Part shown: one piece after another, positions 56,001 to 64,000 of the stretch
Layout of the letters: every line of letters begins with the position of its first letter
How positions within the stretch are numbered: the stretch's first letter is position 1
NCBI GenBank assembly: GCA_030248215.1
Contig: JASANG010004050.1
Location: 31,913-95,912, forward strand
Source: Enoplolaimus lenunculus
Lineage: Eukaryota > Nematoda > Enoplea > Enoplida > Thoracostomopsidae
Length of the DNA: 64,000 nt
Direction: 5' to 3'
Translations under genes and position numbers: made by a program
Notes under the pieces: model-generated
Database searches by the model: none
What the model was told of the DNA's origin: nothing
The model's input: only the letters and a program-made list of their open reading frames with translations

Positions 56001-59000
56001 TTGAATACAAAAATAGCATCTGGCTTTTTGCTCGCTTTTGTAGTAATAAATATCCGAATAGCCGAAACTTTAATTTCAGTAAATTATACTGCTTGTTCAA
56101 ATTTCAATTTATGCAATTTACTAGTTGTCATCACTTGCCCTTTTAAATTCTCTGCGTTTGTATCAAGTATCTGTGTTGTACTGATATAAACGGCTACTAG
56201 ACAACCTTCTCAGGCCTCTTAAAATGACATATATTCTGGTGGAACCCTATTGGACTGTGTTGCGATCAGTATCTTGACAATATGTCGCCCGACAACTCGT
56301 TGACCGACAACTTGTAATCCAAAATCTCGATGGCTCGACAATTTGTTGTGCATCATTTAGGGGTAGGCTGACGATTATGCTTATACTCAGCCCTAGGACA
56401 CTGTCTAACGACAACTTGTCGGACAACCAAGTGTAGATTCGCTATCGACATATAGTGTTTCAGTTTTGATTTGAACTTCTATGCATGCTTGTTATTTGAT
56501 GTGTGACTGCTTTGTTTGTCTTATGTAATACATATTCGGATCTTTAGTTACATAAGCTTAATTTGTATGGTTTTAAAGCTGGGGTAGGCTTCAGGTTCAG
56601 GCTTCGCTGGCTCATTAAAAAGACCCCCAATATTCAAAAATTCTCGCGAGTAGACCACTTCTTAAAGCATGTCTTGAGCAAATTATTCTTGTAGTGGCGT
56701 TAGGTCCGTAGCCGACCCACCATGCTGAGGGAGCTAAAATTCATTGGAAAGGCATATAAAAGGATTGTAGACGATTTACAATCGAAGTTGAAACTATTGC
56801 TGGGGGGACTATTTCTATTGAAGATTGAGCCCCAATTTGCAGAGGCGGATCCAAAAATTGCGGACGGGGGGCGGGCTGGCAAATGTTATGAAACACAAAA
56901 ATTGTAAGGCAGGGACCTTACCATTTTATCACAAAAAAATTATGCGGTAAAAATTGCTTTTTACAAAAATTTTTTTGAGGGGCAAAATTGTAAAGCACGA
57001 ACTTTACCTTTTTAACACAAAAAATTTCTGGTAGGGGAACGTGCGCCACACCCACACCCCTCCCCCCTCTGGATCCGCTAGAGCATCTTTGGCCCTTCTT
57101 TGGCTACGGGCTCGAGTGTTAGCTGGCATAGTTGAAAAACTGCCTTAAGCTTTATGAAGTGTGAAATATCGCTACATTGTCAAAATCTTAGTGTAGGTTC
57201 ATTGAATAATGCTGAAAAGGACATAATCAAATGCATATTTTTGTAAACGAACACATTTGGCATCGAGTAAGAAACATTGTGGGGTAAAAACGATAAAACA
57301 GGCTAAACGAGGTTTGTTTCACAAAAACGTTTTATATTTGGCAAAAAATTCAATTTATTTTACGTGTTGTGCTACCATGGACTTGATGGCTTATGTTAAT
57401 TATCTTAGCTTGCACACTGGAAAAGGGGGAGACTGTGGCACTTAGATAGTCGAAAACTTCGGCTTAGGATAGGCTTATGTTGTTGCTTTCGCTTAGATTA
57501 GGCTGAAGGTTACGTTTTCACCTACAGGTGATGAAGTCAACACGGGCCGGTTTGTGCATACTAACATAGAAGTAACAGATTACTAGTACTTTCCTGTTTG
57601 TAAGATAACTTACTAATTATTGATTCTAGCAGATAAAAGGTTAATTTTTTGCACGCACTTTTTTCAGAATACAAATGAAGTAAACTATTTCAAAAATGAG
57701 ACTGCAGCATAGCTTCAAATGCTTGATTTTGTATTTTGCTAAATTCAAAATCAGTTTCAAGTTTTTGAGAACTCCTCCTTACGCCTTAGACTTAAGCTTA
57801 GGCTTAGGTTTAGGAAAGGACTAACTAACGTACAAGCCTTTTCTTGGACCAAAACCAAAGTATAACCTAAGACTTGACCTTAAATATGAGGGGAACTGTA
57901 CAATAGCCGTAGTTTTGGTTGCATAGCGAAAAATAGGTTGAAATCAATCCAAACAGCAAATATGTTTCATATTTCAGCCTAAAACGCCGCCCATCGAGTC
58001 AAAGCCTTAAGTCAGATTCTGATGAACCTGAAACTAATTTGAAAAAGTCCGATATGGTGCTCAATTTTAATCTCGAGGTACGTCCAGTGCTAAATAATTT
58101 GGCAAGTGGAGTACATTCGCTTGCCGGCCCCATGTTCCGTTTAGGGACATCCCGTTTCCTGGTGGACTGCAATATAAAGTAGGCTTAGGCTTTTGACTAT
58201 TATTTGCGTAAACATAGGCTTATGCCTAGGCTTTGGTTTAGACTTATTGCATTTGCAGCTCGCAGTTTATGACAAATTTGTGCAGTTGTAAGGTTTGTAA
58301 ATTTTTGATACGAATATATGTGATATGATATTGATTTGCAGTTTCTGATAATTGGATAGTATTGGTTCTACCGTCTGCAGATGTGTATGAATTAGGAGTG
58401 ACAGAAGAAGTATATATCCTCCCGAAATTTCTACAGAGAGAAAAGAAACACTTTTTATAACAGATTTTAAAAAACCTTATGGATTCTAGAGATCAAAAAG
58501 AACCTTGTACACGAACGTATACCCCCCCGAACTGGACTATATGTGCCAATTAGTTTGCTTTTAACCTCCATATCAGGTTGTTGTTATGACCGTACAAAAC
58601 CTCAAATCACAACCGGCCAATCGTATCGTATATTGTACAATGGAGGTGGAGGGCAGTGAAAAATTGGCAACTGATCATGCCGAGGCTTCCAAACCGTGGT
58701 ATGTATACCTACATTCATTTTTAAATTCAAATTTTATTTCTTTGCTCACTCGCAAACTTTCATGTTTTACTGCTTTCTCGTCGTTTAATTTGTAATGTTT
58801 TACCGTAATGACTCGAAAAAGAGGAAAAACACCGTTATCAACGATTTTTCCTCTATGGAGGATACATATTAGCTATTCGGTTGCGGACAGGTATTTGTTT
58901 CGCAATCCAGGTCCAGTTTTATAATTGAACAATAATACCTTCCTATTCTAACAATTTTCTATCGTTTAAGTTCATAACTTCTACAATATATACATTTCCG

Positions 59001-62000
59001 ACACTATGTTTTTTGCTGTGAAAATAGGCAACATCGTTTACGCAATATGAGGTAATAGACATTTAGTGACAAATTAGTAATCAAAGACTCCATGATTTGC
59101 GGTACCTAATTAGGAATATAGACTCTTATTGATTCTACCTCTAAATAGAGACCTCTGACTTTTGTTACCCCGTAGTCTTATTCGGATACTCGTTCTATTT
59201 TACACCATTACATTATTGATTTTGAGATGTCCTGCCGCTGCCTTTTTCTAAACCCAATTATATTAAAATTATCAGTTTTAATGATAATCAGCCAGGTTCG
59301 GTTCCAACTGAAGTGAGCGGTACAGTATTCCTTCCTGCACGAACAACTTCGCACCCCCCTGGCCAGAAAATGTTTACAACTGCATTAAAATTTATATGAT
59401 TGGAAAATTTTTGCTTGCCCACTGAAAACTTTCTTGCAATTTCTACCCCAAATATTGTTGGATGTGGATCTGGCAATATCGCAATTGTATAATGTGTCAG
59501 TGAGTCCATACAGCCGAATTTAGACGTTTTATTTAAACGGCCTTATTTTCTCGCACATTACGATATTTCAGCTGGGATACTCAAGGTGATTTCGCTTCTA
59601 CACATCCGCTTCCAATCATTCGAGTGAAACTGTTTGCTGAAAAATCTGGAATGCTCGCGTTGGACGACAAAGAACTTGGAAAAGTATTTTAACATGACTT
59701 ATATTTTCATCCCTTATTCTTAATTGTGTGTGGCACCTATCACCTACCTATTGGTGGTAGGTTTTGTAAATTTCGAATTTGAGTTCAACGTAAACTATAC
59801 CCAGTTCAGAATGTGGACCCTGGTGGTAACCTCAGCCAACCGTGAACATCTGAAGGTGTTAAGAGAACACGTACAAAAATTTTGGTCCTTTCGCCTATTG
59901 TTAACGATCTGATTTGCCTATGCCATTCCAAAATCAATAATTTCAATCCATTTTCTACTTTCGTCCCCAACTTATCCCCATTTTTAAGCATTTTTAACTG
60001 ATATATTTACAATGTGCCCCAGTGCCGCACTTTAGGTTAGTATACCCCTGCAAATGAGGTCTGTTATGGAAAAGTGACCCCTTACAAACTTTAAAGTTTG
60101 ACTTTTTGGGTCACTCACATTAACTTTGGGAAGCACCTAACACGCTAGGCACAGCGACTGATCTCTACGCTGCCATCAGTGACGTTTTCAGCACCTAACA
60201 CGCTAGGCACAGCGACTGATCTCTACGCTGCCATCAGTGACGTTTTCAGGTCGTCGTAAAGCCAACGCCGAACTGTTCAAAGTCACCCGAATGGTATCCG
60301 ATGACAGTGCCAAAAAGCTCACAAGACAAAAATATGAAAATTAAAATTGTTATTCGAGTTGAAAAGCCTCCGAATTTAAAATACTGCGGGTAAACACTTG
60401 ATGTTTTGACTTTATAACCTTGCATTGATTTGATTCAAACAATTCACTTAAAATTTAGGCTAAAGGTCTAGTCGAAATAAATTTACTAAAGTAAAACGGC
60501 TTCGCATATGTGTGCATGACCAGCCGTTATAATAGTTCATGGTATTACGACAATTCGCTAACCGTCAACCGACCCCTTTTAATCCGAAATTTCATCGGCT
60601 CCACATTTCGTTACCCATCACTATTCTTAGGCTTACGCTTTGGCTTTGGCTTAGGATTACACTTAGAATTATGCTTAGATTGATTCACAGGCTTTACGAC
60701 ACTGTTGGGCGACAAATTGTCGAATGACGAGTGATCGTAGATTCTTAACAAAGTTCATGCTGCCATTTTTACAGCTACAATTAGCTGTTGCGCGTTTGCC
60801 TAATAGTAACCCCATGCAATGTTCAACCGGAATTCCTGTTCCGGCCGGAATTCCTGCAAAAATTCAATTCCTGTTCCTGTTCCTGTTCATGCATTCAAAG
60901 ATGCAGGAACCGGAATTTTTACGGTATTGTGACAAATTATTCACAATCATTTAAATATCGAAAACTTTGTCTTTGAGAAATTTTTTATGTCAAAATTAGT
61001 GTTTTTGTAACAATTCAATTCTGTTACTAAATTGTTCCTGATGTGTTTTCGCAAAACTTATGACAAAATAGCTGAAAATTCCCTTAAGCCATTTTTTGGC
61101 AAGTTTTCTAAAAAGCACGACAGTAATTTGGGGATAAAAATTATTCAAACTCCGGTTCCTGCATAAAAATTCAATTCCTGTTCCTGTTCTGGCAAAGTTT
61201 GCTCCCTGTTGCAACCCTGCTCCATTGATACCACAGTTCATTGAAGATACACATCAAAATTTAGGGGCTTAACTGTTCCAAGAACCAAACGACCAATTTT
61301 ATATTTTGAACTTTGTCTATACCCTACATATAAGATTGTCTTGTATATAGAAGTTTTTCTACTGCTATTGATGTTGTGATTTTCTGCGACGTTATTCACA
61401 ATTTGTTCAGGTATTGCTATACATTGGGTAAATTAGTTTGGAAAAAATGGAAGCGACGCTATTTTTGCCTTGTACAAGTGTCTCAATATGCCTTCGCAAT
61501 GTGCAGTTATCGAGAACGAAAGGCAGAGCCAACAGAATTTTTACAACTCGACAATTATACAGTTGACTACGCAGAACCTGATCACGGTAATGTGTTGAAA
61601 CGTTATTATCGTTTGTATGAAACAACTTTGATAAATCGAATCTACGACAATTCCTTACCCGACAACTGTCGTATCCAATTGCGGCGTATTGTCTATGAAT
61701 AAATTTAATCGTAGTTCTAAGCGTAATCCTAATCCTAAGCTTTATGCTGGCCGATGAATGGTCGAGTCGATGAAACTTCAGATTACAAGTTGTCGGGGGA
61801 CGAATTGTCGCGATACCGATAAATCAAATAAAATTCATTTAGTTTTTCTAAGCCGAAAACAGTAGTCTTGTGAGTGTTGTCGTTTCTATAAACCTGTTCA
61901 AATGTAACGACATCTAAAAGTCACAACTATGATTTTAGCCTGTGCTACATTGTCATTCGTAAAATCATATAAGCGCGGATGATCGTTTCAGAAAGAGCCG

Positions 62001-63739
62001 TTGAAGCTTAACTTTTTCTTGCATGAATATTTTCTATTTCATCAGAGACCTATGTTCAAGCTAGGATTCGAACACAAGTCTCTAGAGTGGCAGGCATTTA
62101 ACCACTCAGCTATAGGAAATGGACGGTCGAGCGCAACAAAACTGATGTCTTGTGGAAGATTTCGTACAATAGCTACTAGTATTACTTGTTAAACGCTGTG
62201 CATTGTGTATTGATTGCTGATTGCATACGCATATATATAGTTTAGAATTAGTTGCTTCTACCGAATTCATTTTATGCAGTAATGGGTAAAAGCGAACCGT
62301 ATATTAAATATTTCTATTCTCAAATGGCTACATACCTACGGCATCTGTCACCAGTTAACAGTGTTTCTCAACGAATAATCTGCTATAAGTTAAAAAGGTC
62401 AATTATGATCGAATCGAATAAACGATACGAAACGGAAACGCATCAAATTTCAAGTTGTTAACGGTTCATTTGTTGCAGATTTATACGCGATCGGTGGCAG
62501 ATACTACTTCAGTGTTATGCGTGATCAAGAAGAAATTAAATTTGCCACCGATGATGATAATGAGCGACATTTGTGGGTACAAGCGATTTATCGTGCAACT
62601 GGCCAAGCACATAAACCAGTGCCTCCCAAGCAGTCGTCTTTGCCTCCTAAATCCCAAGGTGACTTTAGTTTGAGAACGCATTGATCATTAGAACCTAACT
62701 TTTCTTACCTCATTTAATTTTCCATCACTCGCGAGCATGAGTACTAGCAACAGTTCTGCATGTTTCAATTGAAACTTACATTTTAGATGCGGACAAAGCC
62801 AAAAAACACGGCATGGACGAGTTTATAATGGCGGATCCGGTGAAATTTCCTCAAGACGGGCTGTTTGCTCGGCTGCAAACGCTAACTGTCTCCTATCGAC
62901 TCGAAGAACCGATTTGTTCTTTGGTAAGTTAGATTGTGTATATATTACCTAAGCGAATTTTAAATTAAAAAAATTAATAGGAATACTTCAGACGGAATTC
63001 GACGTAAGCTTTGTACCGTGAACGTTGTTACGGCAAACTGCTTTAGTCAACGATGTACTCTTTTAGTTTGATATTATTGCAGAAGGAATTATCGGTAACA
63101 TGTTGCATATTATCCAGGAGTTCAATCCGTTTAATGGATTTCGTCAATTATTAATTATATTTATGCATTTCAGTGGCGTGCCAAATTAAAGAGAGTCCAC
63201 ATGAGGACCCGAAAATTAAGAAATTTCGAAATGTTTAATGGTATTCCGTTACGATTACGAATATTCTTGTCGAACGTTAGCGAGCGAAAAGACACACCTG
63301 AAAATTTGGCTTTAAAACAAAGCAAGGTGGTTGTGCTGCCAATGTAAACGTTAATTGTTACAATGTTGACGGCACACGCAGCTTGCTTTGTTTTAGAGCC
63401 AAATTTGTACGTGCATCTTTTCGCTCGTTTAATATTTGCGAGGATAATGGTAATGTAATCATCTTAAAACATTTCGAACTATAAACATTTAGCTCTAAAA
63501 CAAGCTGCTTGTGCCGCCACCAATCTAAACGTTGTCTAATATTGTTTACAGGGCTGGTTTAGTCCTGGCGAAATTTTCGTACTTGATGAATACTGTGCTC
63601 GTTACGCCGTCCGTGGATGCTATCGGCATGTTTGTTTGCTCAATGACTTGCTTGACAAAGCCGAACAAGGCTGCCTTATTGATCCGACATTAGTTCACTA
63701 TAGTTTTGCGTTTTGTGCATCACATGTTCATGGAAACAG
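47082..63739 (+). CDS. Cadps (unc-31) orthologue: CAPS/UNC-31 (calcium-dependent secretion activator), 5' 13 exons, partial
   Basis: Coding exons: 47082-47425, 47690-48272, 49421-49501, 50845-51002, 54956-55030, 57978-58077, 58577-58698, 59572-59683, 60250-60389, 61411-61586, 62479-62658, 62787-62923, 63552-63739. They join in frame to 798 codons; family members have about 1,300, so the C-terminal MUN-bearing part lies to the right. The start [14 protein letters not shown] parallels MLDPSSSEEE of vertebrate CAPS. Then come a Gly/Ser/Pro-rich tract (about 20-85), the conserved block from [10 protein letters not shown] (exon 2), [19 protein letters not shown] (exon 3), a C2 domain (about 438-571; [12 protein letters not shown]), a PH domain (about 573-680; [25 protein letters not shown] and [13 protein letters not shown]), and [41 protein letters not shown] primes dense-core and synaptic vesicles by binding PI(4,5)P2 and SNAREs. 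Introns are long (up to 4 kb) and full of repeats. Confidence 0.95.
48273..50844. other. CAPS introns 2 and 3
   Basis: The introns flank the 81-bp exon 3. At 49225-49310 are CTAAGCCTAA/CCTAAACCTAAACCTAAGC runs (degenerate CCTAAG). No other gene was recognised. Confidence 0.5.
49225..49310 (+). repeat. Degenerate (CCTAAG)n tract
   Basis: CAAGCCTAAAC, AAACCTAAACCTAAGC and TTAAGCCTAATCG lie within 85 bp, read as TTAGGC on the other strand. Similar tracts occur at 51085-51120, 57780-57815, 58178-58245 and 60622-60685. Confidence 0.7.
51241..51674 (+). mobile_element. TA-flanked MITE (TGACCCGAATAA family), fullest copy, CAPS intron 4
   Basis: It starts TAGTGACCCGAATAAGAGGG and ends CTTTTATTCGGGTCACTA, so the inverted ends match except one base within about 18, with TA on both sides as in Tc1/mariner-type insertions. 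It is 434 bp without an ORF. Diverged relatives are at 5673-6001, 31029-31431 and, reversed, 58806-59192. Confidence 0.8.
51675..54955. other. Rest of CAPS intron 4 (3.3 kb)
   Basis: No exon-like block is recognised. A tRNA-like piece lies at 53682-53744 (see separate entry). The remainder is plain AT-rich DNA. Confidence 0.45.
53682..53744 (-). repeat. tRNA-like relic, CAPS intron 4
   Basis: The - strand reads GGCTTTGTGGCGCAGTGATA then GAGCG, a good acceptor/D-arm start with box A. The box B part (GGGTCGTCCAGCTCTGA) is decayed. It is probably a tRNA-derived repeat and not a tRNA. Confidence 0.45.
56262..56460. mobile_element. CCCGACAACTTGTAATC element, copy 1
   Basis: It is bounded by TTGACAATATGTCGCCCGAC at the left and, at the right, GACAACTTGTCGGACAACC followed by CTATCGACATA. 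CGACAA/TTGTCG pairs are arranged as inverted ends. CCGACAACTTGTAATCC followed by TCGAT.GCTCGAC matches, in reverse, the right end of the copy at 61636-61825. Confidence 0.6.
56701..57115. mobile_element. Foldback element with GTCCGTAGCC / GGCTACGGGC ends, host of a nested insert
   Basis: The outer ends TAGGTCCGTAGCC and (reverse) CGAGCCCGTAGCCAAAG are inverted copies sharing GCCCGTAGCCA with the elements at 20245-20408 and 42988-43172. It is enlarged to about 0.41 kb by the element at 56841-57083. Confidence 0.65.
56841..57083. mobile_element. Nested element with GGCGGATCCA ends
   Basis: AGAGGCGGATCCAAAAA at the left and (reverse) CTCTAGCGGATCCAGAGG at the right form short inverted ends. The interior is full of AAAATTGTAA.GC and TTTTTACAAAA words and a G-run/C-run pair. 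It lies wholly inside the GTAGCC-type element, so it inserted later. Ends of this form are known from non-autonomous DNA transposons; the superfamily was not determined. Confidence 0.65.
57778..57815 (+). repeat. TTAGGC-like tract
   Basis: AAGCTTAGGCTTAGGTTTAG contains near-tandem TTAGGC hexamers, the nematode telomere unit, here interstitial and degenerate. Confidence 0.7.
58806..59192 (-). mobile_element. TA-flanked MITE, old reversed copy, CAPS intron 7
   Basis: On the - strand GTATCCGAATAAGACTACGG then GGTAACAAAAGTC, CAATAAGAGTC and TAATTAGG parallel the left half of the 51241 copy. The other end reads TAATGACTCGAAAAAGAGG. It is more diverged than the other copies. Confidence 0.5.
60134..60249 (+). 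repeat. Perfect 58-bp tandem duplication carrying the splice acceptor of CAPS exon 9
   Basis: A 58-bp unit from CACCTAACACGCTAGGCACA to CAGTGACGTTTTCAG is present twice with no difference. The second copy ends exactly at the AG before exon 9 (60250). The first copy offers an identical upstream acceptor at 60190-60191. Use of the upstream AG would add 58 bases with an in-frame TAG after four codons, so only the downstream AG gives CAPS. Confidence 0.95.
60532..60745. mobile_element. CCCGACAACTTGTAATC element, copy 2, CAPS intron 9
   Basis: ACGACAATTCGCTAACCGTC at the left and, at the right, GGGCGACAAATTGTCGAATG. The interior has TTCTTAGGCTTACGCTTTGG and GGCTTAGGATTACACTTAGA, i.e. TTAGGC-like hexamers. 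Confidence 0.6.
60810..61225 (+). repeat. CAATTCCTGTTCCTGTTC direct repeats, CAPS intron 9
   Basis: AAAATTCAATTCCTGTTCCT occurs at about 60857-60880 and again at about 61166-61185. GGAATTCC/CCGGAA words and a TTGCAACCCTGCTCC end echo the GGGTGCAACCGGAA element in tubulin intron 2. It is probably a diverged member of that family. Confidence 0.5.
61636..61825. mobile_element. CCCGACAACTTGTAATC element, copy 3, CAPS intron 10
   Basis: The left end CTACGACAATTCCTTACCCG then ACAACTGTCG and the right end ATTACAAGTTGTCGGGGGAC then GAATTGTCGCG are inverted. The middle has TTCTAAGCGTAATCCTAATC then CTAAGC. It begins 50 bp after the donor of CAPS exon 10. Confidence 0.65.
62008..62245. mobile_element. 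TTAA element, diverged copy E, CAPS intron 10
   Basis: TTAACTTTTTCTTGCATGAA starts it. CTAGGATTCGAACACAAGTC, CCACTCAGCTATAGGA, GATGTCTTGTGGAAGATTTC and CTTGTTAAACGCTGTGCATT follow the order of copies A-D. The right inverted end is not evident. The box A and box B parts of the tRNA-like core are the best preserved portions. Confidence 0.7.
63281..63426. repeat. Foldback in CAPS intron 12 with third partial copy at the acceptor
   Basis: CGAGCGAAAAGAC..AAATTTGGCTTTAAAACAAA then GCAAG (left) and its reverse complement with ACGAGCGAAAAGATGCACG..AAATTTGGCTCTAAAACAAA (right) form imperfect arms of about 65-70 bp around a short AT-rich centre. At 63491-63545 AGCTCTAAAACAAGCTGCTT then GTGCCGCC is another copy, running up to the acceptor of exon 13. 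Confidence 0.75.
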
Positions 63740-64000
63740 GTACGTTTTTGTGTGGCACTGCATTGTAGGGTTCTTGTACACTTTTCCTACCATATTTAAT
63801 GGTTATTAAGACCAGGCTTGCGTTTAGACCTTGGCGTACGCTAAAATAAAGGCTTAGGCATAGGTTATCCATTGCGTAAGCTGAAGCGTTATTCCCAACT
63901 GTAAATGTGAACAGAAGGTGCACAACAGCTCATCATGGCAACTATTTTCTTGTTACCGTGGTGTTGTCAACTAAACTCACATGCGTTATTTCTATTTCTA
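63740..64000. other. Start of CAPS intron 13, runs off the window
   Basis: Intron sequence follows the donor AACAG|gtacgt. AAAGGCTTAGGCATAGG at 63848-63864 is another TTAGGC-like tract. The next expected coding text (continuing after CASHVHGNR) is not reached before the edge. Confidence 0.6.

Larger units (their letters stand above)
55031..57977. other. CAPS intron 5 (2.9 kb)
   Basis: It contains the CGACAACTTGTCG element at 56262-56460, a nested pair of foldback elements at 56701-57115 and a TTAGGC-like tract at 57780-57815. No gene was recognised. Confidence 0.5.

Noticed and set aside
57778-57815. A true telomere or chromosome end
   Set aside because: Only a few degenerate TTAGGC-like hexamers, inside a CAPS intron with coding exons on both sides.

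Overview
The window is animal nuclear DNA, clearly AT-rich. Genes are split by many GT..AG introns of about 100 bp to several kb, and both introns and intergenic DNA are crowded with short inverted-repeat elements. Four protein-coding genes can be rebuilt exon by exon with intact reading frames. A nicotinic receptor subunit and the secretion factor CAPS mean an animal with a nervous system. Beta-tubulin carries Phe-167/Glu-198/Phe-200, the usual nematode combination, and many degenerate TTAGGC/CCTAAG runs occur (TTAGGC is the nematode telomere hexamer). Both are weak hints towards a nematode-like protostome; the species is not determined.

Layout: (1) 144-2593, + strand: 3' part of a chromatin-reader gene with a LEDGF/HRP2-type integrase-binding domain (IBD); its 5' exons lie left of the window. 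(2) 2.6-8.6 kb: repeat mosaic. (3) 8592-13727, - strand: a complete nine-exon beta-tubulin gene (447 aa). (4) 13.7-20.7 kb: the gap between the divergently oriented tubulin and receptor genes, holding a 0.4-kb repeat pair, one member of which carries three tandem TTAA-flanked elements with a tRNA-like core. (5) 20696-27309, + strand: a complete six-exon alpha-type nicotinic acetylcholine receptor subunit (805 aa) with a very long cytoplasmic loop, followed by a tandem copy of its TM4-coding end. (6) 27.5-47.1 kb: about 19.5 kb with no recognisable gene but several hairpins and short inverted-repeat elements. (7) 47082 to beyond 63739, + strand: the first 13 coding exons of CAPS/UNC-31 (N-terminus, C2, PH and the stretch leading to the MUN region); the gene runs off the right edge.

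The genes do not form an operon. Receptor and CAPS both act at synapses or secretory cells, tubulin is cytoskeletal and the IBD protein is nuclear; shared neighbourhood is probably chance. No true tRNA, rRNA, CRISPR array or capsid/envelope/reverse-transcriptase element was recognised. No promoter or riboswitch can be supported. The features most deserving a second look are the TTAA element family with an internal tRNA-like sequence, the tandem TM4 copy, a perfect 58-bp duplication of a CAPS splice acceptor, and a 96-bp-arm hairpin at 33.5 kb.
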